64,000 nucleotides of DNA from the NCBI GenBank assembly GCA_027257055.1, contig JAPVLO010000056.1:8110501-8174500 (forward strand), in the 5' to 3' direction. Each line of letters opens with the position of its first letter. The stretch's first letter is position 1. The position numbers and the translations under genes were made by a program. The notes under the pieces are model-generated. The model was given only the letters and a program-made list of their open reading frames with translations. It did not search any database and was not told the origin of the DNA. The stretch is from Cephalopachus bancanus. Lineage: Eukaryota > Chordata > Mammalia > Primates > Tarsiidae. Of the stretch, positions 1 through 64,000 are shown one piece after another.

Positions 1-134
1 CGGCCACTGCAGCCTCGGCCTGCTGGGCTCCAGCGAACTTCCCGCCTCAGCCTTCCGAGTAACTAGAACTACAGGCGCAGCGGGATTGGCCTCCCAGAGC
101 GCTGGGATTACAGGCTAAACGACCGAGCCCGGCA
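1..134 (-). mobile_element. Alu SINE, cut by window edge and internally deleted
   Basis: Antisense Alu: it reads from the right-monomer interior to the terminal 'gagcccggc' that is the reverse complement of the Alu 5' end. Between about 84 and 90 the sequence jumps from 'actacaggcgcag' straight into 'cgggattggcctccca', so most of the segment joining the two monomers is missing. The deletion could be recombination within the element or a local deletion. Confidence 0.85.
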
Positions 135-393
135 ATAATTCCAATCTTAAACAAGTACTTGCAGAGGACAGACTGAAAAAGAAAACTCCCTATCTTTTTT
201 AATAGGCTAGCCTAACCTTGACTCCAAAACCTAAAAAGAATATTATGAGAAACAAAAATTATAGGCAATCTTACTTACAAACATAAATACACAAATCCTA
301 AACCAAATCCATCAATATCATTAAAAAGTTTAGTTTGATTCAGGACTTCAAGGTTGGCTTAACGTTAGAACATCAATTTAAACCAACAGCATG
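135..393. other. AT-rich intron, nothing recognised
   Basis: Between an Alu remnant and the HMGN1 retrocopy. No repeat family, exon or RNA gene recognised. Confidence 0.5.
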
Positions 394-407
394 AAAAGAT
401 TGAAAAG

Positions 408-1606
408 GAGCGGTTCGGCAGCCCAGCTTCGCGAAGGCGCTCCGTGCCGCTGCCTGCAGGCACCCGGTAGGCGTCCTACCCGCCGCCAAGATGCCCAGGA
501 GGAAGGTCAGCTCCGCCGAGGGGGCGGCGAAGGAGGAGCCCTAGAGGAGATCGGCGCGGTTGTCAGCTAAACCTGCTCCTGCAAAAGTGGAAGCAAAGCC
601 AAAAAAGGCGGCGGGAAAGGATAAATCTTCAGACAAAAAAGTGCAAGCAAAAGGGAAAAGGGGAGCGAAGGGAAAGCGGGCTGAAGTGGCTAACCAAGAA
701 ACTAAAGAAGAGTTACCTGCAGAAAATGGAGAAACTAAAACCGAGGAGAATCCAGCCTCTGATGAAGCAGGAGAGAAAAAAGCCAAGCCTGAATAATGTC
801 ATATCCCATGTCTTAGTGGTCCCTGTCTCCCTTCTTGTACAATCCAAAGGAATATTTTTAACAACTATTTTGTGAATGCGAGTTTTTTAGTAGTTCTAGA
901 AACATTTTTAAGAAGGAGGGAATCCCACCTCACCTCATTTTTTAAGTGTAAATGCTTTTTTTAAAGAGGTGAAATCATTGCCGGTTGTTTATTTTTTGGT
1001 ACAACCAGAAAATAGTGTGGGATATTGAATTACAGGAGGCTTTGACTGTCTTGAGTATCAGCTTAACATTCCATAGATGGGGGGGTCAGTTTTTATATCC
1101 TATAATGCAAAGTATACTAAGTGGCAATATGGATCACAGTCCTGCATTTAATGTCTTGAACATTTAAAATTACTTCTATTCCCATGTTGTTTTTTAGTAG
1201 AATTGTTTCCTAAAGAAAATCACTCCTTGATCATGGCTCTCCCTGTCAGAATTGTGTGCATTCTGTAACATCTTTGGTCATGGTAGTCTTGCTTTCCTGA
1301 TAACTTTGTTAATGTGTTGTGAAAGATTGAAAAATTGAGTATGTTGTGTATATGATAAATTGTGAATTGGTGGGATGTATGTAACAACTTATCAACATTT
1401 GAAGATACTGGTATTTGATATCCTCTTAAGGAAAATTTGCCTCCAAATTTTAAGCTGGAAAGTCACTGGAATAGCTTTTTAAAAATAACAATACATAGCT
1501 TTTCGATTTTCAGTACGTATGATAAGAACTGTGTACAAATTGAAATGTCTGTGTACTGATCCTCAACACAACCAATAAACTCAATTATGAAAGACTTTCA
1601 GAAAAA
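408..1606 (+). pseudogene. HMGN1P: HMGN1 processed pseudogene
   Basis: Intronless copy of the mRNA for HMGN1, a nucleosome-binding high-mobility-group protein that loosens chromatin. The copy has a GC-rich 5' UTR, an ATG at 491 (reads MPRRKVSSAEGAAKEEP), a TAG at 542-544 where codon 18 should be lysine, then continuous reading frame through the nucleosome-binding and acidic regions (AEVANQETKEELPAENGETK) to TAA at 794-796. A roughly 800-bp 3' UTR, AATAAA at 1574-1579 and an A-run at 1602-1611 follow. Imperfect target-site duplications (aaaagattgaaaag at 394, aaaagattaaaaag at 1607) show L1-machinery insertion. The first stop makes it a pseudogene. It lies antisense to DOCK7, beyond the 3'-most exon in this window. 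Confidence 0.93.
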
Positions 1607-1626
1607 AAAAAGATTAAAAAGCAAAG

Positions 1627-1945
<319 letters not shown>

Positions 1946-2019
1946 TTAATTACTGGTAGTAAGAACCACCACCACCACCACAGATTCAACTAGTATTCAT
2001 AATAAAAAAATAAAATACA

Positions 2020-2326
2020 GCCGGGCTCGGTGGCTCAGCCTGTAATCCCGCGCCTTTGGTAGGCTGAGGTGAGTGGATTGCCTGAGCCCGCGGGTTCGAG
2101 ACCCGCCTGGGCAGCAACGCCTCATCTCTACAATATATCAAAAAATCAGCCAGGCGTGGTAGCAAGCGCCTGTAATTCCGGCTACGTGGAAGGCTGAGGC
2201 GGAAAGATCGCCGGAGCTCAGCAGGCGAGGCTGCGGTGGCCAGGAGTGGCCACTGCACTTCAGTCTGGGCGACCGAATGAGACACCAATTCAAAAAAATA
2301 AAAAAATAAAAAAATAAAAAATAAAA
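2020..2326 (+). mobile_element. Alu SINE, lineage-specific young subfamily
   Basis: Sense full-length dimer with the local diagnostic bases: 'ggctcagcctgtaatccc' near the start, 'cgggttcgagacccgcc' at the B box, and a right end near 'gacaccaattcaaaa'. The tail is a degenerating (AAAAAAT)n array. Confidence 0.93.
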
Positions 2327-2944
2327 CACTTAGTAGGAGAAACAGAAGGAGACTTTCATAACACAAAAGAAGATATCTTTTATGAACCCAAAATTTACGG
2401 TACATTTAAAAATAAAATGTTGAAAGGTTTACCTTTAAAGATGTAAACATCACCACTTCTATTCAACACTGTACTGTAGGTACTAGCCAGTACAATAAGT
2501 TAAGAAAAAAAATTGAAAGGAAGAAACTGCATGGCTATTATTTACAGATTATATGACTGTGTGTGTAAGAATCTACAGCTGTGCTATTAGTTTAGCAATT
2601 CTTCTGGAAATAGAAATCATTGCACAAATATCAATTCATTTTCACACAAAAGCAATTGATAATCAATGAACAGAATTTTTGAAAAAAAGAAAACATTCAT
2701 AGAAACTTCAAAAAAATAACAAGAACCAATACTAAATCTACAAAAGATATACTGGTCTTCCTTGGTGAAAACTATAAAGATTATTTATTTATAGACATTA
2801 CAGGTGGCCTAAACAATTGGGAGAGCTATTGTGCTTTAAAAAAAATTGGATACTCAATAGTGTAAGAATATCAATTTTCCTCAAAATTGATCCATAATTG
2901 AATACAGTCTCAACCAAAATCCCAACAGGTTCACTGTTTTTTGT

Positions 2945-3215
2945 TTTATTTATTTATTTTTATATTTTATTTTTTGGGTAGAAGATCTTACTCTGTCACC
3001 TTGAACTCCTGAGCTCAAGTGATTCTTCTGCCTCAGTCTCCTGAGTAGCTGGGATTACAGGCATGTGCCACTATTCTCAGCTAATTTTTAAATTTTTTTG
3101 TAGAGACAAGGTCTTGCTACATCGCTCAGGCTAGTCTCAAATCCCTGGCTCAAACATCCTCCAACCTCAGCAACCCAAAGTGCTAGAATTATAGGCATGA
3201 GCCATCACGCCGAGT
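2945..3215 (-). mobile_element. Alu SINE, old, internally deleted
   Basis: Antisense Alu inside the ancient L1. From 'actctgtcacc' it jumps to 'ttgaactcctgag', losing part of the right-monomer interior. The left monomer is complete through 'gagccatcacgccgag'. The many mismatches suggest J-type age. Confidence 0.82.
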
Positions 3216-3734
3216 CTGTTTTATTTTAATGGAACTTTATTAGTTGATTTTAAAATCTGTGTAGATATACACATGGCCAAGAATTAGCCAAGAAAAAAAT
3301 TTTAAATGGATAAGAACTTTCTCTACATGATAGAAAATACCCTTTTTTATAAATGGTGCTAAGATAATTTGACATAATATTAAATGTAAGTAAATAAATA
3401 AATGAACCGAGACCCCAAAGTTACACTGTACATAAAAAAACCAATTCAGGTAGATTTCAGGATTAAATGTAAAAGGAAGAACAAAAAAGTACTTAGAATA
3501 TAACATAGTAGAATGCCTTCCAAATCTTGAAATATGAAAACGTTTCTTCAATTATAAACAAAAATGCAAACTGCAAAGATCAACAAATCTAAATACTTTA
3601 AAATTAGGCATTCTCATCAGCAAATTCAACATTTAGTGTGAAACAGCAACCTACAGAGAATAAATATCTGAACCACTTATAACTGACATGGAACATATTA
3701 AGTTCCAGAAATCATTAAACAAAGGCAGACAACC

Positions 3735-3904
3735 AAGTTGGGTGTGGTGGCACACACTTGTAGTTCCAGCCTCCCAGGAAGCTGAGCAGAAGGATTGCTT
3801 GAGCTCAGGGGTGGAGGCTGCAGTGAGCTATGACTGTGCTGCGGTACTCCAGTCTGGGCAACAGAGCAAGACCCAGTCTCAAAAACAATAACAACAACAA
3901 ACAA
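3735..3904 (+). mobile_element. Free or truncated Alu right monomer
   Basis: Only right-monomer sequence, from 'tgggtgtggtggcacacac' to 'gggcaacagagcaagac', followed by an ACA-rich tail. Either a FRAM-like monomer or a 5'-truncated Alu. Confidence 0.78.
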
Positions 3905-4099
3905 AACAAAGGCAGAAAACCAAATGGAGAACAGGCAAAAAAAACTCTAGATACTTCAAAAGGGAAAATTCAAATGGTCAAACAATCCATATGAAAAAGT
4001 ACACAACCTCGTAAGACATTGGGGAAATGAAAGATAAAAGGAGATGTAACTAAAAATGACCAGGTTGGCAAAGTTTTAAAAATATGACAACTCTAAGTA

Positions 4100-4394
4100 T
4101 TATTATTATTTTTTTGAGTTGGAGTCTCACTCTGTCGCCCAGACTAGAGGGCAGTGGCCGCTCCCGGCCACCGCAGCCTCAACCTGCTGGGCTCCAGCGA
4201 TCCTTCCGCCTCAGCCTTCCAAGTAGCCGGAATTACAGGCACGTGCTACCACGCCCGGCCGATTTTTTGGCTTTATTGTAGAGATGAGGTCTCAGCAAGT
4301 TGCCCAGGCAGGTCGTGAACCCGCGGGCTCAGGCAATCCACTCACCTCAGCCTCCCAAAGGCGCGGGATTACAGGCTGAGCCACCGAGCCTGGC
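4100..4394 (-). mobile_element. Alu SINE, lineage-specific young subfamily
   Basis: Antisense full-length copy: T-rich tail, then 'gagttggagtctcactctgtcgcccag', ending 'ccaccgagcctggc'. It interrupts the ancient L1. Confidence 0.92.
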
Positions 4395-5275
4395 TTGACA
4401 ACGCTTAAGCATTGATGAACATGTGAAAGAATGGGAACTCTCACACTGTAGGTGCAAGTGTAAATTAATTTTGGACAACAGTTGGCCATTATCTGGTAAA
4501 GATGAAGAAGCACAGTCTATGAACCAATAAGTTTCACCTCTAGGAAATACCCTAAAGAAAAGTGAATACATGCATATAGGACACATATAAAGAAAGTCCT
4601 TAGGACTGCTGTATGCAATAATGAAAGATCAGTAGAATGAGTAAAAAAACTGGTTTATAGTCAGCTAATAAAATATCAGCCAGAAATGAAAGTCAGTGAA
4701 TTACAGCTATATTTTACAACATGAATGAAAACTAAAAACATAAGGTCAAACTAAAATGTTTATAGAGGCAAACTTAGATGGCGAAACTATAAACACAATT
4801 AAACCATTATTTCATGAGTACGGACAGTGAGGCTCTCAGGGGCAGGGCTAGCGGTGGATGAGCGGAGGCACGCTAAGACCTCCGGAGGGCTGCCAGTGTT
4901 CTCTTTTGGATCCCGAATGGTAATTACAAAGCTGTTTGTTGTCTCAGGTTTAAAAGCCTGTCCATCTATGTTTCACATATTTTTTCGTATGCAGTATACT
5001 TCACTAAAGGAAAGTTTAAACAATGACAAAGTAAGGTAATAAAATTGTGGTCAGTCTGAAGGGAGGGAGAGGGCAGACTGGTAACTTCAAAGATGACTGA
5101 GTTGTGAGGTTTGATTTCTTAAGCTAAGCAGTGAGTATGCTGCTATTTCTTTTATTGTTATAGTTTATACATGCACTTTATAGATTCTTTTATAGGTATA
5201 ATGTCACCAAAAGTACAAGTGATAAAAAACGTTGACATATTAAAATTTATTATAATTAAAAACTTTTACACTTCA

Positions 5276-5580
5276 GCCAGGCGTGGTGGCTCATGCCTGT
5301 AATCCCAGCACTTTGGGAGGCGGAGGCAAGAGGACTGCCTGAGTCCAGGAGTTCGAGGCCAGCCTGAGCAACTTGGTAAGACCTCATCTTTACAATAAAT
5401 TAAAAAACGAGCTGAGTGTGGTGGTGAGCACCTATGGTTCCAGCTACTTGGAAGGCTGAGGCGGAAGGATCGCCTGAGCCCAGCAGGTGGAGGCTGTGGT
5501 GGCCGGGAACATGCCACTGCCCTCCAGCCTGGGTGACAGGGTGCGACTCCGACTGAAACAAACAAACCAACAAATAAAAC
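5276..5580 (+). mobile_element. Alu SINE, intermediate type
   Basis: Sense dimer starting 'cagccaggcgtggtggctcatgcctgtaatccc'. The left monomer keeps the older 'ggctcatgcctg' form, while the right monomer has features of the local subfamily (aaggctgaggcggaaggat). This transitional state places it before the fixation of the 'ggctcagcctg' change. Tail (caaa)n. Confidence 0.88.
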
Positions 5581-5589
5581 TTTCATACT

Positions 5590-6860
5590 TCAAATAACAA
5601 TATGAAGAAAGTTCAACAATTAATTCACAGGAAATATTTATAAATGACATATCTGGTAAAAGATTTGTAACCAGAATAAAGAACTCCTTCAATTCAACAA
5701 GAAGATGAATTACACTATTTTAAAATAGCAAAAGATTTTAATAGACTTTTCTCGAAAGAAGATATACCAGAGCCGGGCTCGGTGGCTCAGCCTGTAATCC
5801 CGCGCCTTTGGGAGGCTGAGGTGAGTGGATTGCCTGAGCCCGCGGGTTCGAGACCCGCCTGGACAGCGAGACCTCATCTCTACAATAAATCAAAAAATCA
5901 GCCGGGCGTGGTAGCGCATGCCTGTAATTCCAGCTACTTGGCAGGCTGAGGCGGAAGGATCGCCAGAGCCCAGCAGGTCAAGGCTGCGGTGGCCAGGAGC
6001 GGCCACTGCACTCCAGTCTGGGCGACAGAGTGAGACTCCAACTCAAAAAAAAAAAAAAAAAAAGAAGATATACCAAAAAAGATATGCTAATAAGCATATG
6101 AAAAGATGCTCTTTAGACACTTAGGGGAAGGCAAATCAAAACCACAGTAAGACTCCACTTCACACCCACTAAAGCAGCTAATAAACAGATGGATGATAAC
6201 AAGTACGGGTGAGGATTTGGAGAACAGGAACTCCTGTTCACTGCTGACGAAAATAAGACATGGTGCAGCCACACTGAGAAAAGAGCTTAAAGGTTTCCCA
6301 AAATGTTAATCACAGATATACAAGCCATACATATGACCCAGCAAACCCACTCTTAGGTATCTACCCAAGAGAGATGAAAACATATGTACACACAAAGACT
6401 TGTACACAAACGTTCACAGCAACATTATTCCTCACAGTTAAAACGTGGAAATGATCCAACTGTTGATCAACTGACACATGGATAAACAAATGCTGGTATA
6501 TTACTACAGTGGAGTTTTTTGGTAATAAAAAAGGAAAGAAGTACCAATACATGCTATAACATGGATGAATCTCAAACATGCGTAGTCAAAAGGTCACATA
6601 GTATATAATTCCATTTATATGAAATATCCAGAACAGGCAAGTCTACACAGCTAGAAAGTAGATGAGTTGCTGTTTGGGGCTGGGGTAGGAGTGACTGCTA
6701 ACAGCACAAGGATTCTTCTCACAGTGAAGGAAACGTATTAAAATCTGATGGTGATGGTGATAGCTGTGCAATTCTGCAAATACACCAAAAACCATTCTAG
6801 TATACTCTTAAAATAGGTAATTTTTAAAATATGTAAACCACATCTTAATTAAGCTATTTA
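5590..6860 (+). mobile_element. Ancient L1 3' end (L1M-type), split by an Alu
   Basis: Sense-oriented decayed end of L1 ORF2 (cagctaataaacagatgg, gacccagcaaacccac, catggatgaatctc) plus 3' UTR. It is split by the young Alu at 5770-6060. The host sequence reads through once the Alu and one copy of its target-site duplication are removed. Confidence 0.72.
5770..6060 (+). mobile_element. Alu SINE, young, with perfect target-site duplication
   Basis: Full-length sense Alu of the local subfamily, flanked by a perfect 15-bp repeat AAAGAAGATATACCA at 5755-5769 and 6061-6075. The tail is a nearly pure A-run. The clean duplication and few mismatches mark it as one of the youngest insertions here, nested in an ancient L1. 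Confidence 0.95.
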
Positions 6861-6937
6861 AAAGTCATCAGGTAGGGTACCTTCCATAAATATTACTGCA
6901 TTTTTTTCTGAAAGAACGTTATGTAAAAATTCTTGCC

Positions 6938-7232
6938 ATGGCCGAGAGCAATGGTGCACAAATGGAATCCCAGCACATTTGGAGGCTAAGACGGGAGGAC
7001 TGCTTGAGCCCAGGAGTTCAGGACCAGCCTGGGCAACATAGGGAGACCTTGTCACTACAAAAAAATTTAAAAATTAGCTGAGTGTGGTGATATGCATCTG
7101 TAGTCCTAGCTACTTGAGAGGCTGAGGCAGAAAGATCACCTGAGACCAGGAGGTCAAGGCTGCAGTGAGCCGTGACGGTGCTACTGCACTCCATCCTGGG
7201 CAACAGAGTAAGACCCCTGACTCAAAAACTAA
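6938..7232 (+). mobile_element. Alu SINE, old dimer
   Basis: Sense dimer beginning 'ggccgagagcaatggtgcac' with heavy divergence, typical middle A-rich linker (aaaaaaatttaaaaattagc) and end 'gcaacagagtaagacc'. Next to another old Alu in the same orientation. Confidence 0.85.
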
Positions 7233-7239
7233 AAAGCCA

Positions 7240-7545
7240 AACTTTTACCAGCCACAGTGGCTCAGCCTGTAATTCCAGCACTTTGGAAGGCTGAGGCAGG
7301 ACTGCTTGAGTCCAGGAGTTCGAGACCAGTCTGGGCAAGACAGTAAGACGCTGTCTCTACTGAAAATAAAAAATTTAGTCAAGTGTGATGGTGGTGCTTG
7401 TAGTCCCAGCTACCAAGAAGGCTGAGCTGGAGGATCACTTGAGGCCAGGAGTTTGTGGAGTTCAAGGCGGCAATGAGCTATGATCACACTGCTGCACTCC
7501 AGCCTGGGTGACAGAGCAAGACTCGGTCTCTATTTTTTTAAAAAA
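7240..7545 (+). mobile_element. Alu SINE, old dimer
   Basis: Second of two head-to-tail old Alus, starting 'ccagccacagtggctcagcctgtaattcc' and ending 'gagcaagactcggtctct'. A small extra segment (gtttgtggagttcaagg) lies in the right monomer. Confidence 0.85.
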
Positions 7546-7817
7546 TTTTCTCAGAACCTAATCTTCTCCACTGACAGCTTGGTTCCTCCCTGGCACTACA
7601 TCTTCCCTCTTTAAGGGAGGAAAAGTACAGGGGAGGAGTAAACATCAATTTTTTTTAAACATAAGTGTAAATTCCCATACATTAAAAAATTCTCAATTGC
7701 TAAGTAACTGCAAATATTTCTTAGGGCTGATAAAGAATAAAATGTGTCTTAAAATAAAGAAAATGAACTATATATCATGTGACAATTTTCAAAATTCTGA
7801 ATGACAGAATACAGAAC

Positions 7818-8109
7818 TTTCTTTTTTTTTGAGTTGGAGTCTCACTCTATTGCCCAGACTGGAGTGCAGTGGAACGCTCCGGGCCACTGCAGCCTCAACC
7901 TGCTGGGCTCCGGCGATCCTTCCGCCTCCACCTTCCAAGTAGCTGGAACTACAGGCGCGCGCTACCACACCTGGCTGATTTTTTGATTTATTGTAGAGAT
8001 GAGGTCTCGCCAAGTTGCCCAGGCGGGTCTCGAACCTGTGGGCTCGGGCAATCCACTCACCTCGGCCTCCCAAAGCACAGAATTACAGGCTGAGCCACCA
8101 AGCCTGGCC
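7818..8109 (-). mobile_element. Alu SINE, young subfamily
   Basis: Antisense full-length copy ending 'gagccaccaagcctggcc'. It faces the sense copy at 8209 about 100 bases away, forming an inverted pair. Confidence 0.93.
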
Positions 8110-8208
8110 ACAGGGCTTTATTTCATAAGACTTGAGGTAATTTTAAAACAGTTTGGTAGAAAATAGGTAATATTCTGGGAACTTCAATGTTTTCATAAAA
8201 ACTCAGAA

Positions 8209-8504
8209 GCTGGGCTCGGTGGCTCAGCCTGTAATCCCGTGCTTTGGGAGGCTGAGGTGAGTGGATTCCCTGAGCCTGCAGGTTCGAGACCTGCATGGGC
8301 AACTTGGCAAGACCTCATCTCTACAATAAATCAAAATGAGCCGGGTGTGGTAGCGCGCGCTGCAGTTCCAACTTCTTGGAAGGCTGAGGTGGAAGGATCG
8401 CTGGAGCCCAGCAGGTCGAGGCTGTGGTGACCGGAAGCAGCCACTGCACTCCAGTCTGGGTGACAGTGAGACTCCAAATCAAAAACAAAAATACAAAAAA
8501 AAAA
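8209..8504 (+). mobile_element. Alu SINE, young subfamily
   Basis: Sense copy starting 'gctgggctcggtggctcagcctg', tail (caaaaacaaaaatac)A. Probable target-site repeat aactcagaag / aactgagagt. It lies about 110 bases past the DOCK7 exon end at 8613, in the downstream intron. Confidence 0.92.
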
Positions 8505-8525
8505 ACTGAGAGTACTTTTGCATCA

Positions 8526-63044
<54,519 letters not shown>

Positions 63045-63830
63045 AAATCTCCAAGAGTTATTCATTCAATAAGTAGGTTTAATTGCTCACCTTTATGTTA
63101 AACGCTGTGTTACTTGTGTGGTGGTTTTAAAGTTGAATATCAAGAAACAAATACCCCTGACAAGTGTATGATTTAGTAGGAATATAAATAAGACACACAT
63201 GTATCAACAGATAGATTACAAAACAAGGGTTGGCAAACTATGGCTCTTGGGCTGAATCCAGTTCATGCCTCGTTTTAAATAGCTTGCAAATAAAAATGGT
63301 TTTTACTATTTTTAAATGGTTGGGGAAAAAAATTAAAAGAATGTGAAATTCATGAAATATGAAAATTATATGAAACTCAAATTTCAATGATCATAAATAA
63401 AGTTTTATTGGAACATAACCATGCTCATTTACTTTCAAGTTAATGTCCATGGCAGCTTTTGGACTACAATGGCAGAGTCACATGACTGCAAAAGACCATA
63501 TAACCACAGGCCTAAAATATATAGTACCCAGTCCTTTGTAGAAAATGTTTGCCAACCCCTGATAGACAGGATATAGAGTTAAGTGCTTCACAGAGCTGAA
63601 TAGATTTCTTCAAGTTTGAGATCAGAGAATTTTGATCTAGGAGATAAGATTTGATATGGACCTTAAAGAATGAGTAGGAGTTCAATAAACAGAAGGAACT
63701 GGTATTATAATTGAAAAGAAAGTCCAAGAAAGGCCCAGAGACAGGACAGAACAGGATATGCTTGATAATGAGGCAGAAAGAAAACCAGCAAGCCTTAAAA
63801 TATGATCGACTATCAGAGAACACAAGAGGG
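63045..63830 (-). mobile_element. L2-like antisense repeat split by a hAT element
   Basis: 'gagttattcattcaataagtagg' on the left, 'gaaaggcccagagacagg' and 'aatgagtaggagttcaataaac' on the right of the MER20-like insert suggest one antisense L2. Weak. Confidence 0.45.
63234..63561 (-). mobile_element. MER20-like hAT DNA transposon
   Basis: Inverted ends 'caagggttggcaaactatggc' and 'gtttgccaacccctg', with 'ataaataaagttttattggaacataaccatgctc' inside (quoted in part), fit MER20. Non-autonomous; 8-bp target duplication not clear. Confidence 0.75.
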
Positions 63831-64000
63831 AAGACAAGTATGTCCCAAATTTGGAGTCAGAGTAATCAGAAAAATGATGGGACCATTAATAAAAATGAGT
63901 CAGAAAGATATAGAGTCAGGAAAAGAGTCAGGGATAGACACATGAAAGCTGAGAAGCAGCAGGGTATTCAAATTAATAGGTTCAACAGGCCACTGAAAAT

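Larger units (their letters stand above)
2430..5270 (+). mobile_element. Ancient L1 (L1M-type), fragmented by later Alu insertions
   Basis: The stretches between the Alus at 2945, 3735 and 4100 look like decayed L1 ORF2 and 3' UTR on the plus strand: an RT-like region near 2440-2930, later ORF2 near 3215-3730 and 3960-4090, the C-terminal region near 4400-4800, and a 3' UTR ending near 5270. No frame survives. Subfamily not assigned; a single original copy is inferred from order and orientation. Confidence 0.6.

Noticed and set aside
1986..2405. 139-codon open frame on the minus strand
   Set aside because: It is translation of an antisense Alu (typical [21 protein letters not shown] motif) plus AT-rich flank. 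The same peptide recurs at almost every young Alu.
4827..5039. Possible exon in the GC-richer block near 4830-4910
   Set aside because: No matching splice pair or DOCK7 sequence. The 3' part looks like an ancient L1 3' UTR.

Overview
This is vertebrate nuclear DNA from a primate. It is AT-rich, intron-dominated and crowded with dimeric 7SL-derived Alu elements, which are a primate hallmark. The commonest Alu here is not a human subfamily, and the near-full-length L1 is not of the human L1PA type. A non-anthropoid primate fits best; tarsier is my guess from memory of repeat types, not something the sequence proves.

The only protein-coding gene I can support is a central part of DOCK7, on the minus strand. 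Fifteen coding exons lie between 61702 and 8613 and are read right to left. All have GT/AG splice sites and their phases chain without a break, giving about 685 codons. They run from the end of the DHR-1 (C2-like) domain through the serine-rich linker into the long armadillo-like middle. The gene continues beyond both ends: no start codon, stop codon or DHR-2 domain lies here.

The rest is intron filled with repeats of several ages. Two processed pseudogenes sit on the plus strand: HMGN1 (about 408-1606) and RPL22 (60319-60788). A near-full-length but disabled L1 (16356-22711) carries a tandemly repeated 5' UTR, ORF1, ORF2 and a 14-bp target-site duplication. Shorter L1 3' ends lie at 10763-11511 (with a twin-priming inversion), 25554-25851, 46539-47052 and 48388-48547. 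About 33 Alu copies are present, roughly 18-20 of them from one lineage-specific subfamily, many with clear target-site duplications. Older material includes L2, MIR, ancient L1, Tigger and hAT DNA transposons, and LTR fragments.

By region: 1-9.5 kb is Alu on ancient L1; 8.6-10.3 kb has the two 3'-most exons; 16.3-22.7 kb is the L1; 23-34 kb holds the exon-dense middle; 29.5-38 kb is free of Alu; 36.9-38.8 kb and 44.9-46.1 kb are long L2 copies; 41-50 kb has four exons; 51-59 kb is old L1, LTR and Tigger; 59.8-61.7 kb has the two 5'-most exons. I saw no tRNA, rRNA, CRISPR, microbial or viral gene system.
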